This document shows, one piece after another, positions 7,683-16,563 of a stretch of 64,000 bases of DNA. The position numbers were made by a program, and so were the translations under genes. Origin of the DNA: Lacustribacter sp964460315 (GTDB lineage Bacteria > Pseudomonadota > Gammaproteobacteria > Burkholderiales > Burkholderiaceae_A); NCBI GenBank assembly GCA_964460315.1, contig CAYWPQ010000004.1, positions 27,914-91,913 on the forward strand, in the 5' to 3' direction. Every line of letters starts with the position of its first letter. The stretch's first letter is position 1. The notes beneath the pieces were generated by a model. It saw only the letters and a list, made by a program, of their open reading frames with translations, did not search any database and was not told the origin of the DNA.

Positions 7683-8759
7683 TTAGACCTTGGTGGTTGC
7701 CACCACGTTGGCAATGGCCCGGCCCACATCCACCGTGTTCGCGTTACCGCCAAGATCTCGAGTGTTCGGCCCCGACGCCAGCACCTGTTCAATCGCGTGG
7801 AGAATCAGGTCATGGGCTTTGGGGTAACCAAGAAAGTCGAGCATCATGGCTGCCGACCAGATCTGCGCGATGGGATTGGCAATGCCTTTGCCCGCGATAT
7901 CGGGCGCCGATCCATGCACAGGCTCAAAGAGCGAGGGCGCCGTGCGGTCGGGGTTGAGGTTGGCCGAAGGCGCAATGCCAATCGTTCCCGTACAGGCGGG
8001 GCCAAGATCGGAAAGAATGTCGCCAAAGAGATTGCTGGCCACGACCACGTCAAACCAGTCGGGGTGAAGCACAAAGTTGGCCGTGAGAATGTCAATGTGG
8101 TACTTGTCGACTCGAACATCAGGGAAGGCCTTTGCCATCTCGCTGACACGTCCGTCCCACCAGGGCATGGTGATGGCGATGCCATTGGATTTTGTGGCCG
8201 AGGTCAGGTGTTTTTTCGGACGCTTCTGGGCCAGTTCAAAGGCGAACTTCAGAATGCGGTCGGTGCCCACCCGGCTCATCACGGTTTCTTGAATGGCAAT
8301 CTCGCGGTCGGTGCCCGGGTACATGATGCCGCCCACGGATGAATACTCGCCTTCGGTGTTTTCGCGCACCACATAGAAATCGATGTCGCCCGGTTGACGG
8401 CCCGCCAGGGGGCACTTCACACCAGGCATGAGACGAACCGGACGCAGGTTCACGTACTGATCGAAATCACGGCGAAACTTCAGAAGCGAACCCCAGAGCG
8501 AGACATGGTCAGGCACGGTCGCAGGCCAGCCCACCGCACCAAAGAAGATGGCGTCATGGCCACCAATGAGTTCCTTCCAGTTGGCGGGCATCATCTCGCC
8601 ATGCTTTTGGTAGTAGTCACAAGAGGCGAAATCGAAATGATCCACCACAAGATCAATTCCAAATTTTCGGGCCGCTTCATCCAGCACACGAAGCCCCTCG
8701 GGCATGACCTCAACACCAATTCCATCGCCGGCAATGGCGGCGATTCGCATCTTCGACAT
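7683..8759 (-). CDS. ttuC: Tartrate dehydrogenase/decarboxylase (TtuC/DmlA type)
   Basis: This 358-residue enzyme belongs to the isopropylmalate/isocitrate dehydrogenase family, tartrate/D-malate branch. It uses NAD to oxidise tartrate or decarboxylate D-malate, and converts meso-tartrate to D-glycerate. Visible signatures are GDGIGVEVMPEG at the N-terminus, the ENTEGEYSS substrate loop, the TSATKSN segment, and NLFGDILSDLG before the metal-binding aspartates. The neighbour is a glycerate 2-kinase, whose substrate is this enzyme's product, which favours tartrate over leucine biosynthesis. It begins 26 bases after gltL, so it is probably co-transcribed with the transporter. D-malate dehydrogenase remains possible. 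Confidence 0.88.
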   Translation of the reverse strand: MSKMRIAAIAGDGIGVEVMPEGLRVLDEAARKFGIDLVVDHFDFASCDYYQKHGEMMPANWKELIGGHDAIFFGAVGWPATVPDHVSLWGSLLKFRRDFDQYVNLRPVRLMPGVKCPLAGRQPGDIDFYVVRENTEGEYSSVGGIMYPGTDREIAIQETVMSRVGTDRILKFAFELAQKRPKKHLTSATKSNGIAITMPWWDGRVSEMAKAFPDVRVDKYHIDILTANFVLHPDWFDVVVASNLFGDILSDLGPACTGTIGIAPSANLNPDRTAPSLFEPVHGSAPDIAGKGIANPIAQIWSAAMMLDFLGYPKAHDLILHAIEQVLASGPNTRDLGGNANTVDVGRAIANVVATTKV

Positions 8760-8785
8760 GATTAACTTTCTGCAGTAAGGGTTAA

Positions 8786-9514
8786 TTAATGGCTGAGAAT
8801 TTTCGAGAGAAATTCTTGGGCACGTGGGCTTCTTGGGGCTCCAAAGAATTCATCTTTCGAACAGTCTTCCACTATTTTGCCAGCATCCATGAAGACCACG
8901 CGGTCCGAGACCTTGCGGGCGAAACCCATTTCATGGGTGACCACCATCATCGTCATGCCCTCTTTGGCCAGCGCCACCATCACATCAAGCACTTCCGTCA
9001 CCATCTCAGGGTCGAGCGCCGAGGTGGGTTCATCAAACAGCATGGCGATGGGGTCCATGGCCAATGCTCGCGCAATGGCCACCCGTTGCTGCTGGCCGCC
9101 CGAAAGTTGTCCGGGATATTTTTCCGCATGGTCATGCAGGCCGACGCGGTCCAAAAGGGCCATGGCCTTCGCACGGCCCTCTTCCTCGCTTCGACCCAAG
9201 ACCTTGATCTGCCCGAGGGTCAGATTCTCGGTCACCGACAGATGAGGGAAGAGTTCGAAGTGCTGAAAGACCATGCCAATGCGGGAGCGCAGCTTCGGAA
9301 GGTTGGTCTTGGGGTCGCCCACCGAAATGCCGTCCACCAGGAGCTCGCCTTTTTGAAAAGGCTCCAGGCCATTGGCACACTTAATGAGCGTTGACTTTCC
9401 TGACCCGGACGGGCCGCAGACCACCACCACCTCACCCTTGGAAACTTTGGTGCTGCAGTCGGTCAAGACCTGAAACTGGCCATACCATTTACTGACGTTT
9501 TTAAATTCAATCAT
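8786..9514 (-). CDS. gltL: Glutamate/aspartate ABC transporter ATP-binding protein
   Basis: This is the ATPase of a polar-amino-acid importer, 242 residues, full family length. It shows Walker A GPSGSGKST at about residue 34, the signature LSGGQQQRVAIARAL, Walker B MLFDEPTSALDPE and the switch histidine in VVTHEMGFARK. It is the fourth gene of gltIJKL and sits on the cytoplasmic face of the GltJ/GltK dimer. The order binding protein, two permeases, ATPase is the standard glutamate/aspartate arrangement; exact substrate is inferred from the family. Confidence 0.93.
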   Translation of the reverse strand: MIEFKNVSKWYGQFQVLTDCSTKVSKGEVVVVCGPSGSGKSTLIKCANGLEPFQKGELLVDGISVGDPKTNLPKLRSRIGMVFQHFELFPHLSVTENLTLGQIKVLGRSEEEGRAKAMALLDRVGLHDHAEKYPGQLSGGQQQRVAIARALAMDPIAMLFDEPTSALDPEMVTEVLDVMVALAKEGMTMMVVTHEMGFARKVSDRVVFMDAGKIVEDCSKDEFFGAPRSPRAQEFLSKILSH

Positions 9515-9566
9515 GACGCGTGTGGATCCTGTGAGCTAAAACAAAAAAGGGTTAGCGGTTACTGGG

Positions 9567-10253
9567 TTATCGAATGATTGCAATGCGTGCCTGAAGCCTT
9601 CGGACATACCAAGAGGCGGTGAAACAGATCACGAAGTAAACCAGGGCCGCGAAGGTGTACATCTCGACCAGACGGAAGTCACGATTGGCCACCTTGGTGG
9701 CGGCGCCCAGAAAGTCTGTGCTGGAAATCACGTAGACCAGCGACGTGTCCTGAAAAAGAATGATGGTCTGGGTGAGCAACACCGGAAGCATATTTCGAAA
9801 GGCCTGCGGCAAGACAATGAACGACATCGTCTGGCGGTAATTCAGGCCAATGGCATAGCCCGCCGACACCTGCCCCTTAGGAATGGACTGAATGCCTGCA
9901 CGCATGATCTCGCAAAAGAAGGCTGCCTCGAACATCGTGAAAGTGATCAACGCACTGGCAAAGGCGCCCACCTTGATGGGCTGGCCCGACCCCGTGATCC
10001 ATCCGCCGATGTAGGGCACCAGGAAGAAGAACCAAAAGATCACAAGCACCAAGGGCAGTGAGCGCATCAGGTTGACATAGGCGCCCGCAAAGCCTGAGAG
10101 CAGCTTATTCGAAGAAAGTCGCATCAACGCAAGCAGCGTTCCCAATGCAATGCCGCCCAACATGGCCAACAGTGTGAGGGTGACCGTGAAGGTCATGCCG
10201 TCTCGGAAGAGATAGACCCATGAACGTTCAATGACGTCGAAATCAAAGTTCAT
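9567..10253 (-). CDS. gltK: Glutamate/aspartate ABC transporter permease GltK
   Basis: This 228-residue inner-membrane permease belongs to the HisMQ family. It has about five hydrophobic segments and the EAA-loop sequence around EIMRAGIQSIPKGQVSAGYAIGL, which contacts the ATPase. It pairs with GltJ to form the channel. The ATG lies two bases beyond the gltJ stop, so translation is probably coupled. The relatively long 52-base gap to gltL holds no recognisable element. Confidence 0.92.
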   Translation of the reverse strand: MNFDFDVIERSWVYLFRDGMTFTVTLTLLAMLGGIALGTLLALMRLSSNKLLSGFAGAYVNLMRSLPLVLVIFWFFFLVPYIGGWITGSGQPIKVGAFASALITFTMFEAAFFCEIMRAGIQSIPKGQVSAGYAIGLNYRQTMSFIVLPQAFRNMLPVLLTQTIILFQDTSLVYVISSTDFLGAATKVANRDFRLVEMYTFAALVYFVICFTASWYVRRLQARIAIIR

Positions 10254-10255
10254 GA

Positions 10256-11017
10256 TCAGTGCCCCGCCATCGGTGTCTGGCTGGCCGAGCCGATGTAGCC
10301 GGGCACCCGAATCTTGCGCTCAAGCTGACGCATGGCCAGCACCACCAGAAGATTCACCATCAGGTAAATGAGTGTCGCGGCAGCGAAGGCCTCAAAGACC
10401 TGAAAGCTAAACTCTTGCATCGCTCGGGCTCTTGCCGTGAGTTCCATCAAACCAATCGTCAACGCGAGCGATGTGTTCTTGATGGTGTTGAGGAACTCGG
10501 AGGTGAGCGGCGGCAAGATGATGCGAAACACCATGGGCAGCAGGACATGGCGATAGGTTTGGAATTCCGAAAGGCCAATGGCTCGACCGGCCTGTCGCTG
10601 ACCCTTGGGCAGTGACTGGATACCCGAACGAACCTGTTCGGCCACACGGACCGACATGAAGAGGCCAAGGCAGATGACGGCAGGCACCATGGAGCCCCAT
10701 GGCGGCGGCATCTGTTTCATGGCCGTCCCGAGGTTGGTGGGCAGAAGCTCTGGGAGCACAAAGTACCAAAGGAACATCTGCACCAGCAAAGGGATGTTGC
10801 GAAAGAGTTCCGTGTAGCCAAAACAGATGCGCTCAATCAGCTTGTTGTCCGTTGTGCGCAGCGCGCCCACCACCACCCCAAGCGTGAGCGCAAGGCTCCA
10901 GGCGAGCACTGCGGTGATCAGCGTCCAGCCAAGACCGCCGATGAGGTAATTCAGATAGGTGCCCGATGCGCCCGGTTCCATCTGAAAGAAGATGTTCCAG
11001 TTCCAGTTGTAATTCAT
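10256..11017 (-). CDS. gltJ: Glutamate/aspartate ABC transporter permease GltJ
   Basis: This 253-residue permease is the first of the two HisMQ-type membrane subunits. Hydrophobic helices begin at about residue 21 (YLNYLIGGLGWTLITAVLAW). The coupling loop reads RVAEQVRSGIQSLPKGQ followed by AGRAIGLSEFQTYRHVLLP. It lies 84 bases downstream of the binding-protein gene, with a terminator-like hairpin between them that would lower its expression relative to gltI. Confidence 0.92.
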   Translation of the reverse strand: MNYNWNWNIFFQMEPGASGTYLNYLIGGLGWTLITAVLAWSLALTLGVVVGALRTTDNKLIERICFGYTELFRNIPLLVQMFLWYFVLPELLPTNLGTAMKQMPPPWGSMVPAVICLGLFMSVRVAEQVRSGIQSLPKGQRQAGRAIGLSEFQTYRHVLLPMVFRIILPPLTSEFLNTIKNTSLALTIGLMELTARARAMQEFSFQVFEAFAAATLIYLMVNLLVVLAMRQLERKIRVPGYIGSASQTPMAGH

Positions 11018-11049
11018 GAATCAGAAAGCCTTATCCAAGAAAAGCCATA

Positions 11050-11079
11050 AAAGAAAAGGGGAACACGAGGCTCCCCTTC
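11050..11079 (-). terminator. Attenuator-like hairpin between gltI and gltJ
   Basis: On the minus strand AAGGGGA (11079-11073) pairs with TCCCCTT (11063-11057) around a nine-base loop, followed by a TTCTTTT-type tract. The arrangement suits a partial terminator that lets more transcript cover the binding protein than the membrane subunits, as is common in such importers. The pairing is seen directly; its efficiency is inferred. Confidence 0.55.
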
Positions 11080-11101
11080 CCTTCAAACAACCAATGCGAG
11101 A

Positions 11102-12001
11102 TTACTCGTAAACCTTGGGATCAGGAGAATCCGTGGGCTTGGCAATCACTTTTTTCAGGCTGGAGCTCATTGGGATGTTCAGGTTGATGTTCTTGGGGGG
11201 AATGGGTTTTTGGAACCATTTCTGATAGATCTTGTTGATCTCGCCCGACTTCATCAACGAAACGATGGCGGCGTCAGCCACTTTCTTGAACTTGGGGTCG
11301 TCTTTGCGAACCATGATGCCGTAGGGCTCGACCGAAAGAGCTTCGTCGGAGATTTCGAAATCAGCGGGAGACTTCGATGACGCCACCAGGCCAGCCAAGA
11401 GGATGTCGTCCATGGCAAAGGCAGCTGCACGGCCGGTCTCGACCATCAGGAAGGATTCCGCATGACCATTGGCCGACACAATATTCACGCCAAGGTTTTT
11501 GTCAGCATTGATCTGGGTCACGCCTTTGATGTTGGTGGTGCCTGCGGTGGAGACCAGGGTCTTGCCCTTGAGGTCAGCCAGCTTCTTGATGCCCGAACCC
11601 TTCTTGTAAACGATTCGATTGGCCGTCACGAAGGTGGTGGGCAGGTAAGAAACCTGCTGCTGACGCTCGGCGTTGTTGGTGGTGGAGCCGCACTCGATGT
11701 CCACCGTGCCATTGGCCAGAAGAGGAATACGGTTGGCCGAGGTGACCAGCTGATACTTTACCTCAAGCTTGGGCATATTGAGTTCTTTTTTAACTGCATC
11801 GACGACCTTCATGCAGAGGTCCATCGAATAGCCAATGGGCTGCTGCTTGTCGTCGTAATACGAGAAAGGAATCGAAGCGTCGCGGTGACCGACAGTGAAG
11901 ACACCTGACGACTTAACTTTTGCAAGGGTGTCCGCCATTGCGGTACCTGACATGCTGATTACTGCAATTCCAACGGCCAATGCGGCCATGCGCTTATTCA
12001 T
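11102..12001 (-). CDS. gltI: Glutamate/aspartate ABC transporter substrate-binding protein
   Basis: This periplasmic binding protein (SBP_bac_3 family) has 299 residues. The open frame extends much further upstream, but the ATG at 12001 is preceded by AAAGGTGA and opens a clean signal peptide (MNKRMAALAVGIAVISM then SGTAMA) with cleavage before DTLAKVKSSG. The mature part shows the family pattern GHRDASIPFSYYD, the ligand-binding CGSTTNNAERQQ segment and a conserved QKWFQKPIPP near the end. It is close in type to GltI/DEBP, so aspartate and glutamate are the likely ligands. A strong promoter lies directly upstream. Confidence 0.94.
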   Translation of the reverse strand: MNKRMAALAVGIAVISMSGTAMADTLAKVKSSGVFTVGHRDASIPFSYYDDKQQPIGYSMDLCMKVVDAVKKELNMPKLEVKYQLVTSANRIPLLANGTVDIECGSTTNNAERQQQVSYLPTTFVTANRIVYKKGSGIKKLADLKGKTLVSTAGTTNIKGVTQINADKNLGVNIVSANGHAESFLMVETGRAAAFAMDDILLAGLVASSKSPADFEISDEALSVEPYGIMVRKDDPKFKKVADAAIVSLMKSGEINKIYQKWFQKPIPPKNINLNIPMSSSLKKVIAKPTDSPDPKVYE

Positions 12002-12043
12002 GAAGTCACCTTTAGACATGAGATTAAGAAAGAAACTGAGACT

Positions 12044-12073
12044 GTTATAGGGCATCGACCGAGCCTGCGTCAA
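12044..12073 (-). promoter_or_regulatory. gltI operon sigma70 promoter
   Basis: On the minus strand TTGACG (12073-12068) and TATAAC (12049-12044) are separated by 18 bp, each a 5/6 match to consensus. Transcription would start near 12037, giving a leader of about 36 nt ahead of gltI. No clear operator could be assigned. Confidence 0.75.
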
Positions 12074-12131
12074 ATGCATCACGGTGAATAAGGGTAAACA
12101 CTGATCAGGCTCCGCCTTGTTGGGGTGCAAC

Positions 12132-13964
12132 TTACGAGGAAGTCGGTTGCACCATCTTGGCCTCTCGCGCCTGAAGTTCCCATAGTTCAGCATAGCGGCC
12201 GCCCTTAGCCAACAGTTCCGCATGCCGCCCGCGCTCAATGGTTTGGCCATGCTCCAGAACAATGATTTGGTCGGCGTCAACAATGGTGGATAGCCGGTGT
12301 GCAATCACCATGGTGGTGCGGCCCTTGGAGACCTCCATCAGCTCCGCCTGAATGGCCTTTTCTGATTCGGAATCCAGAGCCGATGTGGCCTCGTCAAAAA
12401 TAAGCAAGGCCGGCCGCTTCAAGAGTGCTCTTGCAATGGCCACCCTTTGCTTTTCTCCACCGGAGAGCTTTAAGCCCCGCTCGCCAACCCGGGTCTGCAA
12501 TCCGTCCGGCAGGGATTGAATCAGTGCTTTCAGATGAGCAGCTTCGGCGACAGCACGCACCTCGTCGTCCGAGGCCTCTGGCCGGCCGTAACGGATGTTG
12601 TATTCCAAGGTGTCATTAAACAGGACCGTGTCTTGCGGAACAATGCCAATGACTGCTCGCAGCGACGACTGGGTAACCTCTCGAATGTCTTGACCATCGA
12701 TTCGAATCGCCCCTTCGTCGATGTCATAGAAGCGATAAAGAAGCCTGGAAAGGGTGGACTTGCCCGCCCCCGAAGAACCCACGATCGCCGTGATCTTGCC
12801 CGCAGGCAGATGCAGCGAAAGGTGACGAAGAATGGGGCGCGCGGGGTGATAGGCAAATGAAACTCCAGCGAACTCGACTTCGCCACGCGTCACCACCAGA
12901 GACCGGGCATCGGGCGCGTCCGCGATTTCCCGATTCTCAGCCATCAACCCAAACATACGCTCCATGTCGGCCAGGCTTTGCTTGATTTCACGGTAAAGAA
13001 CGCCCAGAAAATTCAACGGAATATAGAGCTGAATCATGAAGGCGTTCACCAGCACCAGATCGCCCAGCGACATCCGCCCCTCCACCACCCCCACGGCCGC
13101 ACGCCAGACCATGAGGGTGACCGCGGTGGCGATGATCAGTGACTGTCCAACATTGAGCACCGATAACGAGGTCTGATTCTTGATGGCAGCCTCTTGCCAA
13201 CGCTCCATGCTTCGGTCGTAACGCTCGGCTTCGTAACGCTCGTTGTTAAAGTACTTCACAGTTTCGTAATTGAGCAAGGAGTCCACCGCCTTGATGTTGG
13301 CTTTGGAATCCAGGTCATTCATGGTGCGCCGGAAATGGGTGCGCCACTCCGTCACCACAATGGTGTAGACCACATACAAGGTGAGCGCGGTGACGGTGAT
13401 CACCGCAAACCAGATTTCGTAATGAATGATGAGCCAGGCCAGCACCATGCCAACTTCAAGAATTGTGGGCAGAATGGAATAGAGGGTGAACGACACCAGG
13501 CTTGAGACGCCTCGGGTGCCACGTTCGATGTCTCGTGTCAGTCCGCCGGTCTGTCGCTCCAGGTGGAAGCGAAGCGACAGCGCATGCAGATGCTCAAAGA
13601 CCTGCAGGGCAATGCGCCGAACCGCCTGCTGGGTCACACGCGCAAAAACCGCCTCGCGCATTTCCGTAAAAAGGCTGGTCAGCACGCGAAGAGCTCCGTA
13701 AGCCAACACCAAGCCAACGGGCACCGCCACCACCGCAAGAGACGGCTGGGCGCTCACGGCGTCAACAATATCTTTGAGCACCACTGGCACGGCCACATTG
13801 GCCACTTTCGCCAAGACCAGACAGCTGAGGGCAAGAACAACACGCCCCTTGTATTGCCAGAGATAAGGCAGCAGGGTTTTCAGGGTCTGCCACTCACCTT
13901 TGGGCGCACCCGGTGGTGTTGGGAAGTCTTGGCTTGGACGTTCTGGAGAGGAAGCGTGACGCAT
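12132..13964 (-). CDS. ABC exporter, ATP-binding/permease half-transporter (Atm1/AtmA type)
   Basis: This is a fused permease-ATPase half-transporter of 610 residues that would act as a homodimer. An N-terminal six-helix membrane domain (about 45-340) is followed by an ATPase with Walker A GSSGAGKST, signature LSGGEKQRVAIARAL, Walker B LLIFDEATSALDSES and the H-loop MVIAHRLST. The DIERGTRGVSSLV segment and the helix region NYETVKYFNNERYEAERYD are typical of Atm1-type exporters, which handle glutathione-derived compounds and confer heavy-metal tolerance. The exact cargo is inferred. The ATG at 13964 avoids overlap with the upstream gene; an in-frame TTG at 13991 is an alternative. Confidence 0.87.
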   Translation of the reverse strand: MRHASSPERPSQDFPTPPGAPKGEWQTLKTLLPYLWQYKGRVVLALSCLVLAKVANVAVPVVLKDIVDAVSAQPSLAVVAVPVGLVLAYGALRVLTSLFTEMREAVFARVTQQAVRRIALQVFEHLHALSLRFHLERQTGGLTRDIERGTRGVSSLVSFTLYSILPTILEVGMVLAWLIIHYEIWFAVITVTALTLYVVYTIVVTEWRTHFRRTMNDLDSKANIKAVDSLLNYETVKYFNNERYEAERYDRSMERWQEAAIKNQTSLSVLNVGQSLIIATAVTLMVWRAAVGVVEGRMSLGDLVLVNAFMIQLYIPLNFLGVLYREIKQSLADMERMFGLMAENREIADAPDARSLVVTRGEVEFAGVSFAYHPARPILRHLSLHLPAGKITAIVGSSGAGKSTLSRLLYRFYDIDEGAIRIDGQDIREVTQSSLRAVIGIVPQDTVLFNDTLEYNIRYGRPEASDDEVRAVAEAAHLKALIQSLPDGLQTRVGERGLKLSGGEKQRVAIARALLKRPALLIFDEATSALDSESEKAIQAELMEVSKGRTTMVIAHRLSTIVDADQIIVLEHGQTIERGRHAELLAKGGRYAELWELQAREAKMVQPTSS

Positions 13965-13972
13965 GCGTGATC

Positions 13973-14845
13973 TTAAACCGAGGCGATCCAACCCTCGAGA
14001 GGATCCATATCCAGGGGAAGGCCATAGTTCGGATGCCGACTTGCATGGGCTGCCTGCAGAGCGCAGATCACCGCATCCAAGAGATCACCTGAACCGTCCG
14101 AAATTAACTGGCTACGCCAAGCACTCGAGAGCTGCAGCTGAACCTTCAGCCCGGTCTGTGATTCATCACCATGCATAAGGGCCGCGACAATGAGTTCGCG
14201 AACCGCGAGACGCTCTGGGGTTTGTTTCGAAACCTGGTCACTCTTGTAAGAGGATCTTGAAATATGGCGTGCGGTGAATCCAGGGTAAGCCTCTAGGGCA
14301 ACACGCTGTTGATGGGGCGCATCGGAACCCGGATACAGCCCCGGAATACAAAGCCCTGCCCGAAGCATTCTTGGAGCGCCCGCCTGAAGCATCCAGGCCA
14401 CCGGCGGATTGGTCCAGCGCATCGCAGGGCTTGAGCCGGCGGGCCGATCGGTTTTCCGATAGACAAACTTCTGGCCTACCGGTCGCGCGTGACAGAACTG
14501 TTTGAATGCCTGACGAAGATTTTCTCGTGGCTGTTGCTCGTACCACTGGATGAAACTCGTCCATTGGTTGGGCCAGCCATAATGCTCGATCAATTCCCTG
14601 GGAAGACTGAAAGGGAGATCAAAGCCCGCCAGCCATGGGCCCTCATGTTGAAGAAAGCTCTCGAACATGGGCCAACCCGGAACGTCGACCACCTGATCGA
14701 GCTGATAGCAGTCACCCTCAAGTTCACCCACCGCAATCGTGATCGGTTTACGAGGACTTGGCGCGGAACTGAAGTCCACGCCGTAGACACGCCGCCGCGT
14801 TGGTGTCTTGGATGGTGAGCCGCAAGCATGGCGGGGTGGGTTCAT
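13973..14845 (-). CDS. DUF429 domain-containing protein
   Basis: This 290-residue protein matches the DUF429 family, thought to have an RNase H-like fold. Visible hallmarks are the N-terminal VYGVDFSSA strand with its acidic residue, the LAGFDLPFSLPRELIEHYGWP block, the VALEAYPG segment with its acid, and a C-terminal DLLDAVICALQAAHAS helix carrying Asp residues. A nuclease-like role is an inference from fold only. It starts inside the stop of the upstream cardiolipin synthase gene (ATGA overlap), so translation is coupled. Confidence 0.8.
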   Translation of the reverse strand: MNPPRHACGSPSKTPTRRRVYGVDFSSAPSPRKPITIAVGELEGDCYQLDQVVDVPGWPMFESFLQHEGPWLAGFDLPFSLPRELIEHYGWPNQWTSFIQWYEQQPRENLRQAFKQFCHARPVGQKFVYRKTDRPAGSSPAMRWTNPPVAWMLQAGAPRMLRAGLCIPGLYPGSDAPHQQRVALEAYPGFTARHISRSSYKSDQVSKQTPERLAVRELIVAALMHGDESQTGLKVQLQLSSAWRSQLISDGSGDLLDAVICALQAAHASRHPNYGLPLDMDPLEGWIASV

Positions 14846-16089
14846 CGGTACGGCACCCTTCCAAACGCTAAAAAGGTGCGCAATAACATGAGGGCAGCCG
14901 TGAGCACCATTCGACGCCCAAGCGCACGAATCGGGCCGCGACGCCGGTACAGCTTTTCATTTTTAGGAACTGATTCGGCGATCGCCGCTTCAAGCATGGT
15001 CCGCAGTTGAGCAGCTACGGCGCTATCTTGCGCAACAAGATTAGCTTCGAGTGAAAACATGAGCGAGAAAGGGTCAATGTTGGACGACCCTACCGTCAGA
15101 CTATCGTCAATCACCGCAACCTTCGCATGAAGAAAGCTGGGCTGATAAAAGAAGATTTCAATCTCCTCGCGAGCGAGCTCCTCAACCAGGGCTTGTGTAG
15201 CCCAGTCGGTCCACCACTGGTCGCTGTTGCCCTGAATTAAAAGCCGCACTCGAACCCCTCGGCGCGCTGCGCGAATCAGGGCTTCACGAAAACGAAGCGT
15301 CGGAACAAAGTAAGCATTGGCAATCAGAATCTCTTGCCTGGCAAGATCAATCTGTGATCGATACCAGAGCTCAATCGATCGGCGAAACCTGAAGTTGTCA
15401 CGCAGCAGCAGACGAACCCGTGACGAGGCATGGCGTTTCATGGGTGGCGCCCGCCAGCGCAGATGCCGTCGGGTCTGCCGAACCACTTCGCGGACTCGGC
15501 CAAGACTCTCTTGCCGTTTGGCACGTCGTAAGTAACGTCGAAGGCTGCCCTGCAGAAGTTCGGTACGCAACAAATTGGAAAGGCTCACGCGCCACCATGA
15601 ACGACGCATGACGCGAGCAATGGATTCGACCGTACGGTGGGCGTTGACTGACACGGCGAAATCCAACCGCGGAGCGGACAGTTCACGGCCGCCAAGATCG
15701 TAACGATCACCCATTAAATTGATACCGCCAACAAACCCCATCGACTGGTCGATCAAAACGAGTTTGCGGTGCAGCCGACGCCAGGTTTCCGGGGCCAGCC
15801 AGCGAACCCCAGGGCGATAAAACTCAATCGCGACACCGGTGCCTTCAAGGCGCTGGGTAATCCACGGACGAGCTTCAAGGCTTCCATACCCGTCAAGCAA
15901 GAGATGCACCATCACGCCACGCCTCTGCGCCTGGACCAGAGCATCGAGAACCCGCTCGGTGTCCGGGTCTTGGTTCACCAGATAAAACTCAAGATAGATG
16001 GTGTGTTGTGCGCCGCTGACAGCCTTGATCAGCGCAGGGAAAAACTGGTCGGCGCCCTGCAGAATCGCAATCGATGATCGCGCCGTCAT
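14842..16089 (-). CDS. Phospholipase D-family cardiolipin synthase (ClsB-like)
   Basis: This 415-residue protein has two HKD motifs, the catalytic pair of the phospholipase D superfamily: HRKLVLID starting at His107 and HAKVAVID starting at His321. Each is followed by a GG/GSSN segment (GFVGGINL, TVGSSNIDP). The length and lack of N-terminal membrane helices resemble ClsB rather than ClsA. It would join phospholipid molecules to make cardiolipin. A positively charged stretch rich in Arg lies between the two halves. The C-terminus carries a hydrophobic segment (MVLTAALMLLRTFLAFG). It is 3 bases from nudB on one side and overlaps DUF429 by 4 on the other. Confidence 0.88.
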   Translation of the reverse strand: MTARSSIAILQGADQFFPALIKAVSGAQHTIYLEFYLVNQDPDTERVLDALVQAQRRGVMVHLLLDGYGSLEARPWITQRLEGTGVAIEFYRPGVRWLAPETWRRLHRKLVLIDQSMGFVGGINLMGDRYDLGGRELSAPRLDFAVSVNAHRTVESIARVMRRSWWRVSLSNLLRTELLQGSLRRYLRRAKRQESLGRVREVVRQTRRHLRWRAPPMKRHASSRVRLLLRDNFRFRRSIELWYRSQIDLARQEILIANAYFVPTLRFREALIRAARRGVRVRLLIQGNSDQWWTDWATQALVEELAREEIEIFFYQPSFLHAKVAVIDDSLTVGSSNIDPFSLMFSLEANLVAQDSAVAAQLRTMLEAAIAESVPKNEKLYRRRGPIRALGRRMVLTAALMLLRTFLAFGRVPYR

Positions 16090-16092
16090 GAG

Positions 16093-16548
16093 CTAGCGGG
16101 CTCGATTCGGAAGCTCACGAATGGCCGTGGTGTTGCTCCAAGAAAAGCAGGCCTCGGCCGCCTCTTGCCAGGGCGCCCATCGATATTGCAGATGCTCCCT
16201 TGGTGAGAGGGTCACACGAATATTTTCGGGCACGCAAAGACTAAACACATGCTCGGTGTTCTGAGTCACACCTTCGGGATAACGATGGCGCCAATGTGGA
16301 AAGATTTCATAGACCTGGTGAAAATTCCAATCCAATAAAGGCCCGGCACCGACTTGACCCGCCACGATGCCGGTCTCCTCAAAGAGCTCGCGTGCCGCCG
16401 TGATGATGAGCGGCTCTTGGAGGGAGTCTCGGCTTCCAGTCACCGACTGCCAAAATCCGGGATGGTCCGCCCGCTCGAGCAAGAGAACCTGCAGATCAGG
16501 GGAATGAATGAGCACCAGTACGGATTCGGGAATTTTTGTTCCACTCAT
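16093..16548 (-). CDS. nudB: Dihydroneopterin triphosphate diphosphatase
   Basis: This 151-residue Nudix hydrolase resembles NudB, which removes pyrophosphate from dihydroneopterin triphosphate in folate synthesis. The Nudix box is visible in GSRDSLQEPLIITAARELF followed by EETG. The N-terminus PESVLVLIHSP and the WQSVTGS segment are characteristic of NudB, as is its position near aspS in many proteobacteria, where only one small gene separates them. It sits in a tightly packed operon with cardiolipin synthase downstream. Confidence 0.9.
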   Translation of the reverse strand: MSGTKIPESVLVLIHSPDLQVLLLERADHPGFWQSVTGSRDSLQEPLIITAARELFEETGIVAGQVGAGPLLDWNFHQVYEIFPHWRHRYPEGVTQNTEHVFSLCVPENIRVTLSPREHLQYRWAPWQEAAEACFSWSNTTAIRELPNRAR

Positions 16549-16563
16549 GGCTGCCTTGACCGC

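Noticed and set aside
6386..7792. 468-residue reading of the glycerate kinase
   Set aside because: The N-terminal 37 residues overlap the dehydrogenase gene in another frame and do not resemble the kinase family; the TTG at 7681 gives the expected length.
11102..12304. Long 400-residue reading of gltI
   Set aside because: The first 101 residues lie upstream of a good promoter and a strong ribosome site, and the shorter start opens a perfect signal peptide.
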